The position numbers and the translations under genes were made by a program. A model generated the notes under the pieces. That model was not told the DNA's origin. It searched no databases and saw nothing but the letters and a program-made list of their open reading frames with translations. Of a DNA stretch of 64,000 nt, positions 34,813 to 43,907 are shown one piece after another. Source of the stretch: Pedobacter roseus (lineage in GTDB: Bacteria > Bacteroidota > Bacteroidia > Sphingobacteriales > Sphingobacteriaceae); assembly GCF_014395225.1 (NCBI RefSeq), contig NZ_CP060723.1, positions 1,116,001-1,180,000 of the forward strand. The letters are read 5' to 3'. Each line of letters begins with the position of its first letter. Position 1 is the stretch's first letter.

Positions 34813-36034
34813 AGAATCCCGTTGCTCATTCTGCCATTCTGGCAAGCATGAAACTTTAATGTTGATTGAAGGCATGGATGCATTTATCTGCGATAAATGT
34901 GTTACCCAGGCCAATCAGTTGCTTGCGCAGGAATTAGGAACCAAAGGGACAAAAAATATTCAGGAGGCGATAAACTTATTAAAGCCTCTTGAAATTAAAC
35001 AACATCTTGATCAGTATGTAATTGGTCAGGATGATGCTAAAAAGGTACTTTCCGTTGCTGTTTACAACCATTACAAACGTTTAAATCAAAAAGTTGATAA
35101 AGACGAGATAGAGATTGAAAAATCGAATATCATGTTGGTGGGCGAAACCGGAACAGGTAAAACGCTTTTGGCTAAAACCATTGCGAAGATTTTGCATGTG
35201 CCTTTCTGTATCTGCGATGCAACTGTTTTAACAGAAGCAGGTTACGTAGGTGAAGATGTGGAGAGTATTTTAACACGTTTGCTTCAGGCTGCAGATTATG
35301 ATGTAACTGCTGCAGAGCGTGGTATTGTATATATCGATGAGGTAGATAAAGTGGCACGTAAAAGCGATAATCCATCCATTACCCGCGATGTATCAGGTGA
35401 AGGTGTTCAGCAGGCTTTATTAAAGATTTTAGAAGGTACGGTAGTTAACGTTCCACCTCAGGGCGGACGTAAGCACCCGGACCAGAAAATGATCCCGGTA
35501 AACACCAATAACATCTTATTTATCTGCGGTGGAGCCTTTGATGGTATCGAACGCAAAATTGCTAATCGTTTACGTACCCAGGCTGTAGGATATAAAGTAA
35601 AGAAAGATGAGACCGTATTGGATCTTAAAAATCTTTATAAGTATATTACACCTCAGGATTTAAAATCTTTTGGGCTAATTCCAGAATTAATTGGTCGTAT
35701 ACCAGTTCTTTCTCACTTAAACCCACTGGATAAAGAATCTTTAAGAAACATTTTAACTGCACCTAAAAATTCATTGATCAAGCAATATGTTAAGCTTTTT
35801 GCTTATGAAGACGTTAAGCTTGTTTTTGATGAGGATGTTTTAAATTTTATTGTAGATAAAGCAATGGAATATAAATTGGGAGCGCGTGGTTTAAGATCAA
35901 TTTGTGAAGCGATTATGTTGGATGCGATGTTTGATACACCAACGCAGACGGATGTCAAGGAGTTGCATATCAATCTCGATTACGCGATAGAGAAATTTGA
36001 AAAGGCCGATTTTAAAAAGCTTCAGGCCGCTTAA
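34796..36034 (+). CDS. clpX: Clp protease ATPase subunit (unfoldase)
   Basis: A 412-aa AAA+ unfoldase that feeds proteins to ClpP. N-terminal zinc finger with Cys10, Cys13, Cys32 and Cys35; Walker A GETGTGKT (about 116-123); Walker B VYIDEVDK; pore loop GYVGEDVES; ClpP-contact region before a C-terminal lid domain. The start at 34796 is chosen because [13 protein letters not shown] is the normal N-terminus; the open frame upstream (ATG 34739) is inside clpP. Confidence 0.96.
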   Translation: MAKQNKESRCSFCHSGKHETLMLIEGMDAFICDKCVTQANQLLAQELGTKGTKNIQEAINLLKPLEIKQHLDQYVIGQDDAKKVLSVAVYNHYKRLNQKVDKDEIEIEKSNIMLVGETGTGKTLLAKTIAKILHVPFCICDATVLTEAGYVGEDVESILTRLLQAADYDVTAAERGIVYIDEVDKVARKSDNPSITRDVSGEGVQQALLKILEGTVVNVPPQGGRKHPDQKMIPVNTNNILFICGGAFDGIERKIANRLRTQAVGYKVKKDETVLDLKNLYKYITPQDLKSFGLIPELIGRIPVLSHLNPLDKESLRNILTAPKNSLIKQYVKLFAYEDVKLVFDEDVLNFIVDKAMEYKLGARGLRSICEAIMLDAMFDTPTQTDVKELHINLDYAIEKFEKADFKKLQAA

Positions 36035-36041
36035 AAAAATC

Positions 36042-36075
36042 AAATCCTTCCCGTAATTCGGGAGGGATTTTTTTT
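36042..36075 (+). terminator. Terminator of tig-clpX transcript
   Basis: AAATCCTTCCCG / CGGGAGGGATTT (one wobble) with loop TAATT, followed by a T-run to 36075. Confidence 0.88.
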
Positions 36076-36130
36076 AATATAGTATTTTATAACGCCAGGC
36101 GAAATGCGCCCGGCAATAAACCAAAAAAGT

Positions 36131-36994
36131 ATGAACGAAGAAAAAGACATAAAAAAAGACGAAGAAATCGTAGAAAAATCGAAAAAAATTAAAGAAGTAG
36201 AATCTCCCGTTAAATCTGGATTAAAATCCAAAGATGAAATTGTTAAAAACTGGTTGCCACGTTACACCGGCCGCCCATTAGATCAATTTGGTGATTATAT
36301 CTTACTGACCAATTTCAGTAAATATGTAAGCATGTTTTCGGAGTGGAACGATAACGCCCCGATTATGGGTTTAGATAAACCTATGCAGAGCGTTACCGCG
36401 AATGGAATCACCATTATTAACTTTGGTATGGGAAGTCCGTTGGCAGCAACCATGATGGATTTATTAACGGCTATCAAACCGAAAGCTGTTTTGTTTTTGG
36501 GTAAATGTGGTGGTTTAAAAAAGAAAAACCAATTGGGTGATTTAATCCTGCCAATTGCGGCCATTAGGGGAGAAGGTACATCAAACGATTATCTTCCGGC
36601 AGAAGTACCTGCATTGCCAGCTTTCGCCTTGCAGAAAGCGATTTCTACCACCATCCGCGATCATGGAAGAGATTACTGGACCGGAACCTGTTATACCACC
36701 AACCGTAGGGTTTGGGAGCATGATAAAGAATTTAAAAAATATTTAAAAACTTTACGTGCAATGGCTGTAGATATGGAAACTGCTACTATTTTTACGACTG
36801 CATTTGCCAATAAAATCCCTGCTGGTGCATTGCTTTTGGTTTCTGATCAGCCGATGATCCCTGAGGGTGTAAAAACTGCAGAAAGCGACAGCAGCGTTAC
36901 CGAAAAATATGTAGAAACGCATTTACGCATTGGCATCGATTCATTGAAACAATTGATCAACAATGGATTGACTGTGAAACATTTGTTGTTTTAA
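36131..36994 (+). CDS. AMP nucleosidase
   Basis: A 287-aa enzyme of the nucleoside phosphorylase fold that splits AMP to adenine and ribose-5-phosphate. Diagnostic segments are NWLPRYTGRPLDQFGDYILL, FGMGSPLAATMMDLL, VLFLGKCGGLK and AVDMETATIFTTAFA, where the Glu binds ribose. A lysine/glutamate-rich, probably disordered leader of ~40 residues precedes the core. The ATG at 36131 is preferred over 36104, which adds nine residues without family support. It follows the clpX terminator, so it has its own promoter. Confidence 0.9.
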   Translation: MNEEKDIKKDEEIVEKSKKIKEVESPVKSGLKSKDEIVKNWLPRYTGRPLDQFGDYILLTNFSKYVSMFSEWNDNAPIMGLDKPMQSVTANGITIINFGMGSPLAATMMDLLTAIKPKAVLFLGKCGGLKKKNQLGDLILPIAAIRGEGTSNDYLPAEVPALPAFALQKAISTTIRDHGRDYWTGTCYTTNRRVWEHDKEFKKYLKTLRAMAVDMETATIFTTAFANKIPAGALLLVSDQPMIPEGVKTAESDSSVTEKYVETHLRIGIDSLKQLINNGLTVKHLLF

Positions 36995-37010
36995 CCTATA
37001 ATTTAAGCAA

Positions 37011-37072
37011 ACCACAAAGACTCAAAGCGCATCAGGATCTTATTTCTTTGCGTCCTTTGTGTCTTAGTGGTA
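37011..37072. repeat. Inverted repeat between convergent genes
   Basis: ACCACAAAGACTCAAAGCG faces CTTTGCGTCCTTTGTGTC and TTAGTGGT. Words of this type are dispersed in Bacteroidota spacers. It may help end transcription from both sides. Confidence 0.65.
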
Positions 37073-37083
37073 AATGGCTAAAC

Positions 37084-37743
37084 TTAAGCTGTAAAGCCAA
37101 GTAGGTAGCCATGCGTTACCAGGTCATTTTCATGATTGATGGTGTAATTGCATTTGTTATGCAGCAGCACAATCCTGTCAGAAATATCTAAAATAGATTG
37201 GTAATAATGATCAGTAATAATAAAGCCTTTATCTGCTTTTGCTTTATTAATATGCTTTTTTAACTCTTCTATCCATAATGGCGATAATTGCGAGAAAGGC
37301 TCATCAAGAAGTATATAATCCGTATCGCTGTAAATCATTAACAAACATTCCATAAACCTGCGTTCTCCGCCGGATAAATTATAGAATTTGGCCTTTAAAT
37401 GATTAATCACAAAGTCAATTTGCGTTAATTCAGCTTGTCGTTTTTTGCAAAAGGTATTAATGGCTTGTAAAACAGTGATCTGGTTTGGAATAAAATTATC
37501 TTGGGGCAAATAAGACAGGTTCCTGGATAAGTAACCTTTATCATATATTTTATTATTTATACTAAGGTATTTGAAGTTTGCTTTTACACTTCCAAAAATA
37601 ATTTTTAATAAGGTGGATTTACCTGATCCATTCCTACCCAATAAACCAACTACTTCGCCAATTTTACAGTTTAGGTAAACGCTGCTTAATACTTCGCGGT
37701 TTGCAAAAGATTGGTTAACACTGTCGATAGAAAGTTCCTGCAT
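37084..37743 (-). CDS. ABC transporter ATPase, unassigned subfamily
   Basis: A 219-aa ATPase with Walker A GRNGSGKST (36-44), Q-loop YLPQDNF, signature LSGGERRFMECLLM, Walker B YILLDEPFSQL and H-loop TDHYY. The segment after the signature (RRFMECLLMIYSDTDY) is unusual: the Arg-Ala-Leu helix seen in most exporters is replaced. It overlaps the preceding membrane-protein gene by 58 bp, which implies coupled translation and a joint complex. Substrate unknown; a small two-component exporter or an envelope-remodelling ATPase are possible. Confidence 0.85.
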   Translation of the reverse strand: MQELSIDSVNQSFANREVLSSVYLNCKIGEVVGLLGRNGSGKSTLLKIIFGSVKANFKYLSINNKIYDKGYLSRNLSYLPQDNFIPNQITVLQAINTFCKKRQAELTQIDFVINHLKAKFYNLSGGERRFMECLLMIYSDTDYILLDEPFSQLSPLWIEELKKHINKAKADKGFIITDHYYQSILDISDRIVLLHNKCNYTINHENDLVTHGYLLGFTA

Positions 37744-38048
37744 ATTGACGATACAATTAAGATTCCAATAAAAACAATTAAATCATATAAAACCAGGTTG
37801 ACCATGATGTTTCTAAATCCAATGCCCTGGTTTTTGAAATAATATGCGGTAGATTTATAAAACAGGAAGTATATGGCTATAGAAAATAACCAGCCAGTAA
37901 TTTTGATGAATAGGGCAAAGGTATAAATCCCCGGCTCCTTAAATCCATTTAAAATGAAAAATACCGATGTGAGTAAACTAACCAATACATTCCATAAAAA
38001 AATGGCTTTGTATATAGTTAGGGATTTTGTGAGTAAACCAATCGACAT
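37686..38048 (-). CDS. Small membrane protein paired with the ABC ATPase
   Basis: A 120-aa protein with three or four hydrophobic segments (about residues 12-33, 40-62, 78-102), basic residues at the N-terminus and between segments. No family recognised. Its last 58 bp overlap the start of the ATPase gene in another frame. Too small to be a standard permease on its own, so it would have to oligomerise or anchor the ATPase. Confidence 0.65.
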   Translation of the reverse strand: MSIGLLTKSLTIYKAIFLWNVLVSLLTSVFFILNGFKEPGIYTFALFIKITGWLFSIAIYFLFYKSTAYYFKNQGIGFRNIMVNLVLYDLIVFIGILIVSSICRNFLSTVLTNLLQTAKY

Positions 38049-38121
38049 GATTTAAAGATATAAAATCATAACGATAAATTTAGTTGCTTATAATAAAAAA
38101 AGATCGCTGGCGTATAATCGT

Positions 38122-38148
38122 CATTTCGACCGTAGCGGAGAAATCTAA
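38122..38148. repeat. Short dispersed spacer word
   Basis: GTCATTTCGACCGTAGCGGA followed by GAAATCT. An inverted relative (GATTTCTCTATTCCGTTACAC then CAGTCGAAATGACG) occurs at 52960-52990. Such copies are scattered through many Bacteroidota genomes. Confidence 0.5.
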
Positions 38149-38153
38149 TAAAC

Positions 38154-38180
38154 AAAAAAAGACCAGCCTTAGCCGATCTT
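38154..38180 (-). terminator. Terminator of rpoD
   Basis: On the minus strand AAGATCGGC / GCTGGTCTT (two wobble pairs), loop TAAG, followed by seven T. It lies 25 nt after the rpoD stop. Confidence 0.8.
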
Positions 38181-38205
38181 TTAATATCTGTGTAAATCTA
38201 ATCTC

Positions 38206-39066
38206 TTATCCTAAATAAGATTTTAAGATTTTACTTCTTGAAGTATGACGTAAGCGTTGTAGCGCTTTATCTTTAATCTGACGAACACGTTCGCGTGTTA
38301 AGTTAAATTTCTCACCAATTTCCTCTAAAGAAAGTGGGTGGTTAGAACCTAAACCGAAGAATAAAACGATAATTTCTCTTTCTCTTTCTGTTAAGGTAGA
38401 TAAAGAACGTTTAATTTCTTCTGACAATGATTCGTTGATCAGTGAACTATCTGTGTTCGGCTCGTGGTTTTCCAAAACATCTAATAAAGTGTTTTCTTCA
38501 CCTTGAACGAAAGGAGCATCCATTGATACGTGACGGCCTGAATTACTTAACGTATCCGAAATTTTATCCACAGTTGTTTCTAAAATGTCAGCCAGTTCCT
38601 CCGGAGAAGGTTCACGTTCGTATTCTTGCTCTAATTTAGAGAAAGCTTTACTGATTTTGCTTAATGATCCTACCTGGTTTAAAGGTAAACGAACAATACG
38701 GCTCTGCTCAGCAATTGCCTGCAAAATAGACTGACGGATCCACCAAACGGCATAAGAAATGAATTTGAAACCTTTGGTCTCATCAAAACGTTTCGCCGCT
38801 TTAATCAAACCCAGGTTACCTTCGTTAATTAAGTCTCCTAAAGTTAAACCTTGATTTTGATATTGTTTTGCAACAGATACAACGAAACGTAAGTTGGTTT
38901 TAGTCAATCGCTCTAATGCTGCCTGATCGCCCTCACGAATCTTCCTTGCTAAAATTACTTCCTCTTCTGCTGTTATTAAATCTACTTTACCAATTTCGTG
39001 TAAATACTTATCCAGGGATTGACTTTCACGGTTGGTAATAGATTGCGTTATCTTGAGTTGTCTCAT
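38206..39066 (-). CDS. rpoD: Primary RNA polymerase sigma factor (short RpoD)
   Basis: A 286-aa group 1 sigma factor of the Bacteroidota type, which lacks the long region 1.1 and the non-conserved region. Region 1.2 starts with [13 protein letters not shown]; region 2 has [27 protein letters not shown] and [15 protein letters not shown]; region 3 and region 4.2 ([20 protein letters not shown]) follow. It directs polymerase to TTTG / TAnnTTTG promoters such as those of the tRNA genes here. Its own gene has a matching promoter. Confidence 0.96.
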   Translation of the reverse strand: MRQLKITQSITNRESQSLDKYLHEIGKVDLITAEEEVILARKIREGDQAALERLTKTNLRFVVSVAKQYQNQGLTLGDLINEGNLGLIKAAKRFDETKGFKFISYAVWWIRQSILQAIAEQSRIVRLPLNQVGSLSKISKAFSKLEQEYEREPSPEELADILETTVDKISDTLSNSGRHVSMDAPFVQGEENTLLDVLENHEPNTDSSLINESLSEEIKRSLSTLTEREREIIVLFFGLGSNHPLSLEEIGEKFNLTRERVRQIKDKALQRLRHTSRSKILKSYLG

Positions 39067-39102
39067 TTATACGAATTGTGTGCTCTTTAATTATTGAGTG
39101 TG

Positions 39103-39133
39103 CAAAGTTACGAAATTGTATGGCATTCTGAAA
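39103..39133 (-). promoter_or_regulatory. Promoter of rpoD
   Basis: On the minus strand TAACTTTG (39110-39103) with TTTC (39133-39130) 19 bp upstream; one mismatch in the -33 box. It gives a leader of about 30-36 nt. Confidence 0.65.
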
Positions 39134-39505
39134 GGATAAAATGCTGAAAATGTTGCCGTTTGCACAATTTTTTTACAGTTTTACTTACTACAAAAATCAT
39201 TCCAAATAAAATCCTGATGCCATTTGCCAGCTTTTAAGCGTTATAGTTGATATTCGACTATTATTTATTGTAAATCAATAAATATATTTTGATTCGTAAT
39301 AATTTATTATTTATGTTTGTGCTATAAATTATTAAATAAATATGACGTTTCTTGAATTTCTGTTTTTTAATCTGAAAAATACAACCTCTGGTTTTCAGGT
39401 GATTTTAAGGTCAGGAATTTTTGTCAGATTTTTAGGGCTCAGTAGAAATAATCTGACCAGAATTGAAATCGTTTTTTACAATTACGCTTTTTTTAATCTA
39501 ACCTC
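39134..39505. other. AT-rich spacer between divergent rpoD and DUF2975 operon
   Basis: Very AT-rich. No RNA gene seen. A 55-codon open frame (39342-39509) overlaps the ATG of the next gene but has no protein-like features. A promoter for the DUF2975 operon must lie here; no clean TAnnTTTG box was found. Confidence 0.5.
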
Positions 39506-40093
39506 ATGAACACATTCACCCTCAATTTGAGGAATTCGGCTATTATCGTGATTGCCTTTTGCATCATTTCTATACTTGTACATTTAGTTTGTGCCTTTAT
39601 CGATTATAATAATGGAACGCTGAGTTTTCTGGTAAAGAAAATCCCTGACGCTCAAATAGAGAATTTTAATGGTTTAAAATTTAAAAGCAAGCAAATTGGT
39701 GAAATAGAGATTAAGCCGACCAAAGTGCAGGCTGTAGTATTGGAGAATGCCGTATATAAAGATGGTGGTGCTACCATGTTGTTTTACCTGATTTTGTGCA
39801 TTGGAGTGCTTAAAATGATAAAAAAAAGAAATATTACATTGGAGCATTTAACGGAGAAAAACTTAGCGAAAGTTATTTGGGTAGTAGCCGGACTATTTTT
39901 TGGACTCAAGTTAATAAGTAGAATACTGCTCAGTGAATATGTTGATAGCTTAACTATGGGACAATTTAAGCATTATGATAATTTACAGGGTTTTTTCGGC
40001 TTTTCGGTGCTAGGCATCATGATTTTTAATGCAGTATACAGCTTAATTGAATATTCGAAAAAACTAAAACAAGAAAACGATTTAACCATATAA
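39506..40093 (+). CDS. DUF2975-like membrane protein, copy 1
   Basis: A 195-aa protein with four hydrophobic segments (about 9-31, 82-102, 118-138, 160-182) and the C-terminal tail KQENDLTI. The region FNGLKFKSKQIGEIEIKPTK and VLENAVYKDGGA is shared with the next gene, so they are tandem duplicates. The gene is followed 2 nt later by its paralogue. DUF2975 proteins are usually paired with a very small XRE regulator, as here. Function unknown. Confidence 0.78.
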   Translation: MNTFTLNLRNSAIIVIAFCIISILVHLVCAFIDYNNGTLSFLVKKIPDAQIENFNGLKFKSKQIGEIEIKPTKVQAVVLENAVYKDGGATMLFYLILCIGVLKMIKKRNITLEHLTEKNLAKVIWVVAGLFFGLKLISRILLSEYVDSLTMGQFKHYDNLQGFFGFSVLGIMIFNAVYSLIEYSKKLKQENDLTI

Positions 40094-40095
40094 AA

Positions 40096-40686
40096 ATGAG
40101 TAATACAGTTAAGATTTTAAAAGGCTGCGCGTATAGCCTGATTTTTTACGCAATAGTTTCTGTTTTATCGCATGTGGTGTATGCGGTGATTGATTATAAT
40201 AAAGGTAATTTGAGTTTCACTGTTTCCAGACAATTGTCACCTGTAACCAATAAAATAAATGGTTTCGATTTCACCAAGCGCGAAATAGGTGTTATCAACA
40301 TAAAACCGACTTTAACACAGGCAATTGTTCTTGAGAATGGTGTTTTTGGAGATGGTGGTGCCAGTGTGGCTTTTTATTTAATACTTGGCACTGCGATTAT
40401 GCTTGCTGTAAAGTTTAAGTCAATCAATGTTTACGCGATAGATGAATGGAATGTTTATCAGCTATTGGTTATAGTGGCATTCTTGTTTTTTGCTGTTAGC
40501 ATTGGAGGGAAGGTAATGATGGATAACTACGTTAAAACTCTGACAAATGGTGCTTTTAAATCTTATGATGGTTTGCACGGTTTTTCGAGCCTTTATGGTA
40601 TGGGCTTAATTATACTTGCTAATGCAACTTATCAGTTTATTGTGTACACGAGAAAACTAAAATTAGAAAACGATTTAACGATATAA
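40096..40686 (+). CDS. DUF2975-like membrane protein, copy 2
   Basis: A 196-aa paralogue of the preceding gene: four hydrophobic segments, INGFDFTKREIGVINIKPTL and VLENGVFGDGGA in the loop, tail KLENDLTI. It lies 2 nt after copy 1 and 1 nt before the next gene, so all are translated from one message. Confidence 0.78.
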   Translation: MSNTVKILKGCAYSLIFYAIVSVLSHVVYAVIDYNKGNLSFTVSRQLSPVTNKINGFDFTKREIGVINIKPTLTQAIVLENGVFGDGGASVAFYLILGTAIMLAVKFKSINVYAIDEWNVYQLLVIVAFLFFAVSIGGKVMMDNYVKTLTNGAFKSYDGLHGFSSLYGMGLIILANATYQFIVYTRKLKLENDLTI

Positions 40687-40687
40687 T

Positions 40688-41179
40688 ATGAAAACGCAAA
40701 ATCAAATTATGCTTATTAAACTGGGGTACATACTTACGCTCATAACCGTAGTTCTATTTTCGCTCACAGATATGGCCCGTGGTTTTGAAGATGGTTATGC
40801 TGACGGGGGAAATGGAGGGGTATTTGGTTTGATACATGGTACCCTTATTCTGATCATTTCTTTTTTCTGCTTAAGGGTATTGTTATACTTGTACCGCTTT
40901 ATCGATTCGGTACAGGTGGGTAATGTTTTTAGTGAAGAAAATACAAGCCGTTTAAAGCGGATGGGCTGGTACTGTACTGCGATTCCATTTTTGCTGTTTA
41001 TTTTTAATGCAATGGATTATGTTCGCGCATCAGGTAATGATGAAAATTTAACACTTAAAATCATTCAAAATGTAGATTTTCAATTCTGGTTGTTAATTTT
41101 TGGTTTAACGCTTTTAACCATAGCTTTTGTATTTAAAAAGGGTATTGAACTTAAACAAGAGCACGATTTAACGGTTTAA
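40688..41179 (+). CDS. DUF2975 membrane protein, third member
   Basis: A 163-aa protein with four hydrophobic segments (about 9-26, 46-70, 95-113, 133-152) and FIDSVQVGNVFSEENTSRLK, a motif typical of classical DUF2975. The tail KQEHDLTV repeats the ending of the two previous proteins. It lacks the KPT/VLEN loop. The XRE regulator gene follows 34 nt later. Confidence 0.82.
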   Translation: MKTQNQIMLIKLGYILTLITVVLFSLTDMARGFEDGYADGGNGGVFGLIHGTLILIISFFCLRVLLYLYRFIDSVQVGNVFSEENTSRLKRMGWYCTAIPFLLFIFNAMDYVRASGNDENLTLKIIQNVDFQFWLLIFGLTLLTIAFVFKKGIELKQEHDLTV

Positions 41180-41213
41180 GTTAACTTAAGCATTCCTAAA
41201 TTTACAAACTATA

Positions 41214-41420
41214 ATGCCAATAATAATCAACTTAGATGTAATGCTTGCCCGGCGTAAAATGTCGCTTACTGAATTAAGTGAGCGGGTAGGAATTACGATG
41301 TCTAATTTATCGATATTGAAAACAGGTAAGGCGAAGGCGATCCGTTTGGAGACGTTAGAATCTATCTGTGCGGTTCTGGATTGCCAGCCTGGTGATATTT
41401 TGGAATTCCGTGCTGAGTAA
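41214..41420 (+). CDS. Small XRE-family helix-turn-helix regulator (YozG-like)
   Basis: A 68-aa protein consisting only of a Cro/C1-type DNA-binding domain: INLDVMLARRKMSLTELSERV, recognition helix MSNLSILKTGKAKAI, then LESICAVLDCQPGDIL. Such mini-regulators sit next to DUF2975 genes in many Gram-positive and Gram-negative genomes. As the last gene of the operon it probably regulates its own operon in response to the membrane proteins; that link is inferred. Confidence 0.88.
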   Translation: MPIIINLDVMLARRKMSLTELSERVGITMSNLSILKTGKAKAIRLETLESICAVLDCQPGDILEFRAE

Positions 41421-41766
41421 CCTCTCAGGTTTAATTCGGCATTATTGTTGTTTTCAAGTGTATCATTGAGGGCTGCGCCGTTTAAAAACCTGCGAGGTTT
41501 GATCGAATCTAGGATCTACGAACCCATGTTAAATAAACCTGATAGAACGGAAAGCCCGCAGCGCAGCTAGGACTTGAAGAGATAGCAGGAGAGGAGGCCG
41601 CCATAATAACAGAACCACTCATTTTCAAAATAATATTGACCACCTAAGACATCTTATTATATTTAAGTTGATTGCTATAGGATTTAAACCTATAAGGTTT
41701 TTTTGGTAGTGACAGTTTTAAGAACACCCCGTCCTGCGGACACCCCTCTGGAAGAGGGGAATAAAA
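41421..41766. other. Gene-free spacer with dispersed repeats
   Basis: Contains an AACCTGCGAGG half of the 2871 palindrome near 41488-41500 and a copy (41531-41630) of the ~100-bp repeat also seen at 2746-2850. No gene seen. Confidence 0.6.
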
Positions 41767-41767
41767 A

Positions 41768-41795
41768 AAACCTTCCAGTTTTCACTGAAAGGTTT
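41768..41795 (-). terminator. Terminator of sucC
   Basis: On the minus strand AAACCTTTCAG / CTGGAAGGTTT with short loop and a run of T after it; one wobble pair. Confidence 0.8.
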
Positions 41796-41844
41796 TAATA
41801 TGATATACGCTTTTTGCTCTAGTCTTTCAACTTTTAGCTTTAGC

Positions 41845-43044
41845 CTATGCTTGTTCAGCCAATACTTTAGTTACTAAATCTGCTGCTTCTTTTAAAGCAA
41901 TTGCAGAGTAAACCTGTAAGCCAGACTCATCAATTAATTTTTTAGCTTCTTCGGCATTTGTACCTTGTAAACGGCAGATAATTGGCACAGGAATGTTACC
42001 GATTTCTTTATAAGCATCGATTACACCTTGGGCAACACGGTCGCAACGAACAATACCACCAAAAATGTTAATCAAAATAGCTTTAACGTTAGGGTCTTTC
42101 AAAATGATGTTGAAAGCCGCTTTAACTGTTTGTGCATTTGCAGTTCCACCAACGTCTAAGAAGTTTGCAGGTTCGCCACCAGCTAATTTAATGATATCCA
42201 TGGTAGCCATTGCTAAACCAGCACCGTTAACCATACAACCTACGTTACCATCAAGGTTAACAAAGTTTAGGTTAGAAGCACTTGCTTCAACTTCCATTGG
42301 ATCTTCTTCGGTCACATCACGCATTGCTGCATAATCAGGGTGACGGAATAAAGCGTTTTCATCTAAATTAACTTTAGCATCAACTGCAATTACTTTATCA
42401 TCAGAAGTTTTTAATACCGGATTGATTTCGAACATTGAAGAATCGGTAGCTTCGTAAGCTTTGTATAAAGCAGTTACAAATTTAACCATTTCTTTATGTG
42501 CAGCTCCGCTAACACCTAAGTTAAAAGCAATTTTACGTGCCTGGAAGCCTTGTAAACCAACTTTAGGGTCGATTTCTTCTTTGAAGATTAAATGTGGTGT
42601 ATGCTCAGCAACTTCTTCGATATCCATACCACCTTCGGTACTGTACATGATGATGTTACGGCCTTTAGCACGATCTAACAATACAGAAATGTAGAATTCT
42701 TTAGTTTCAGACGCACCTGGATAATAAACATCCTGAGCCACTAAAACTTTACTCACTAATTTACCTTCCGGGCCGGTTTGAGGAGTTACTAATTGCATGC
42801 CAATAATATCGGTTGCACGTTGTTTAACTTCATCAAGGTTTTTGGCTAATTTAACACCTCCACCTTTACCGCGACCACCAGCGTGGATTTGCGCTTTAAT
42901 TACAACCCAGTCAGAATTGTAATCTACTTTCAGTTGTTTAGCAGCCTCAACAGCTTGCTCAGGAGTATCGGCAACAATTCCTTCTTGAACGTTAACACCG
43001 AAACTTTTTAATATCTGTTTACCCTGGTATTCGTGAATATTCAT
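41845..43044 (-). CDS. sucC: Succinate-CoA ligase, ADP-forming, beta subunit
   Basis: A 399-aa citric-acid-cycle subunit with an ATP-grasp domain. MNIHEYQGKQILKSFGV at the N-terminus, HAGGRGKGGGVKLA (nucleotide site), FEINPVL and the C-terminal CoA-ligase domain with NIFGGIVRCD are diagnostic. It joins with SucD to turn succinyl-CoA into succinate with ATP formation. The sucD gene is not adjacent. It has its own promoter and terminator. Confidence 0.97.
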   Translation of the reverse strand: MNIHEYQGKQILKSFGVNVQEGIVADTPEQAVEAAKQLKVDYNSDWVVIKAQIHAGGRGKGGGVKLAKNLDEVKQRATDIIGMQLVTPQTGPEGKLVSKVLVAQDVYYPGASETKEFYISVLLDRAKGRNIIMYSTEGGMDIEEVAEHTPHLIFKEEIDPKVGLQGFQARKIAFNLGVSGAAHKEMVKFVTALYKAYEATDSSMFEINPVLKTSDDKVIAVDAKVNLDENALFRHPDYAAMRDVTEEDPMEVEASASNLNFVNLDGNVGCMVNGAGLAMATMDIIKLAGGEPANFLDVGGTANAQTVKAAFNIILKDPNVKAILINIFGGIVRCDRVAQGVIDAYKEIGNIPVPIICRLQGTNAEEAKKLIDESGLQVYSAIALKEAADLVTKVLAEQA

Positions 43045-43139
43045 CTGTTTATATTTTTATCTTTATCTGTCAGATGGAGCCTCATATAATTAAAATAATT
43101 ATTTTAATCATATCGGGTTCATTTGCTACAAAATTTGCC

Positions 43140-43170
43140 CAAAGCTACAATTTCAAACCCTTTAAACAAA
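43140..43170 (-). promoter_or_regulatory. Promoter of sucC
   Basis: On the minus strand TTTG (43170-43167), 19 bp, TAGCTTTG (43147-43140). Full consensus. The leader is about 90 nt. Confidence 0.78.
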
Positions 43171-43498
43171 TAGCATTTGCCGATTTTTTCAGAAAATGAA
43201 CGTTTTATGTTAATCGGGAAATTAGTGCATGTAATGTGTGCTGGTTTATGGTGTCCCGCTGATTTCACAGATAGGCGCAGAGAATTTTTATTTGAAAGTA
43301 AGGGAGCGGTTCTTTGTGGCGGCTGGCGGCCCGCCCTGCTTTCCGCTGTAAGTCCTCACTACGCTCCGGGCTTACCGCTGCATCCTGTAGCTATCGGATC
43401 AGGCTTAAAAATAATTTGGTTCCTGTAAATGCAAAACATATATTTCCTCTGCGCTAATTATCTTAAATCTGCAGGAACAAAACGGTTAATAGTGTTCT
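43171..43498. other. Gene-free spacer with inverted copy of dispersed repeat
   Basis: The 83-codon open frame 43177-43428 is rejected. 43316-43405 carries, in reverse orientation, the GGCGGC, CCTGCT-TCCGCTGTAAGTCC and ACGCTCCGGGCTT words of the 2746-2850 repeat. Confidence 0.55.
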
Positions 43499-43807
43499 TT
43501 AACTTCCTGCAAAGGGCGTTCCGAAGATGCCCACAGCCAGTTCGGCCCAAATTAAAAACAGGGCCAGTAAAATAGCAACCAGTATGATCGTTCTTAATGT
43601 GCCTGTTTTTAAATTTCTGATCACCAGTTCGATGGCCAAACCCGTACTGAGCAATAAAGCGCCTGCTGTAGCAAAATCGGTTAAATTCCATTTTACCTCG
43701 TTGGTAAATTGCATCGCAATTAAAGGAATGGCCAATATTGTTGCTGTTATTGTTAAAATAACAATGATTCTTAATTTGCCTGAACTCAATGTTTCTTGAA
43801 TTTTCAT
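43499..43807 (-). CDS. Small membrane protein
   Basis: A 102-aa protein with three hydrophobic segments (about 14-33, 45-63, 70-94). No family recognised. It lies 100 bp after the ferritin-like gene in the same direction. The annotated start gives a short basic N-terminus (MKIQETLSSGKLRI), which suits a membrane protein. Confidence 0.68.
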   Translation of the reverse strand: MKIQETLSSGKLRIIVILTITATILAIPLIAMQFTNEVKWNLTDFATAGALLLSTGLAIELVIRNLKTGTLRTIILVAILLALFLIWAELAVGIFGTPFAGS

Positions 43808-43907
43808 GATTTTATGTAATTTACTGATTAATAATTAAGTTTTAATTCTCCCGATACAATTTGCATCAGGAGAAAAAAATCCAACCGAAGTTGAAGTTGT
43901 GGAGAGG

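Noticed and set aside
39342..39509. 55-codon open frame before the DUF2975 operon
   Set aside because: AT-rich and Phe/Asn-rich, no helix or domain pattern, overlaps the next start; no support beyond the open frame.
43177..43428. 83-codon open frame upstream of sucC
   Set aside because: It crosses the sucC promoter region and an inverted copy of a dispersed spacer repeat; no protein features.
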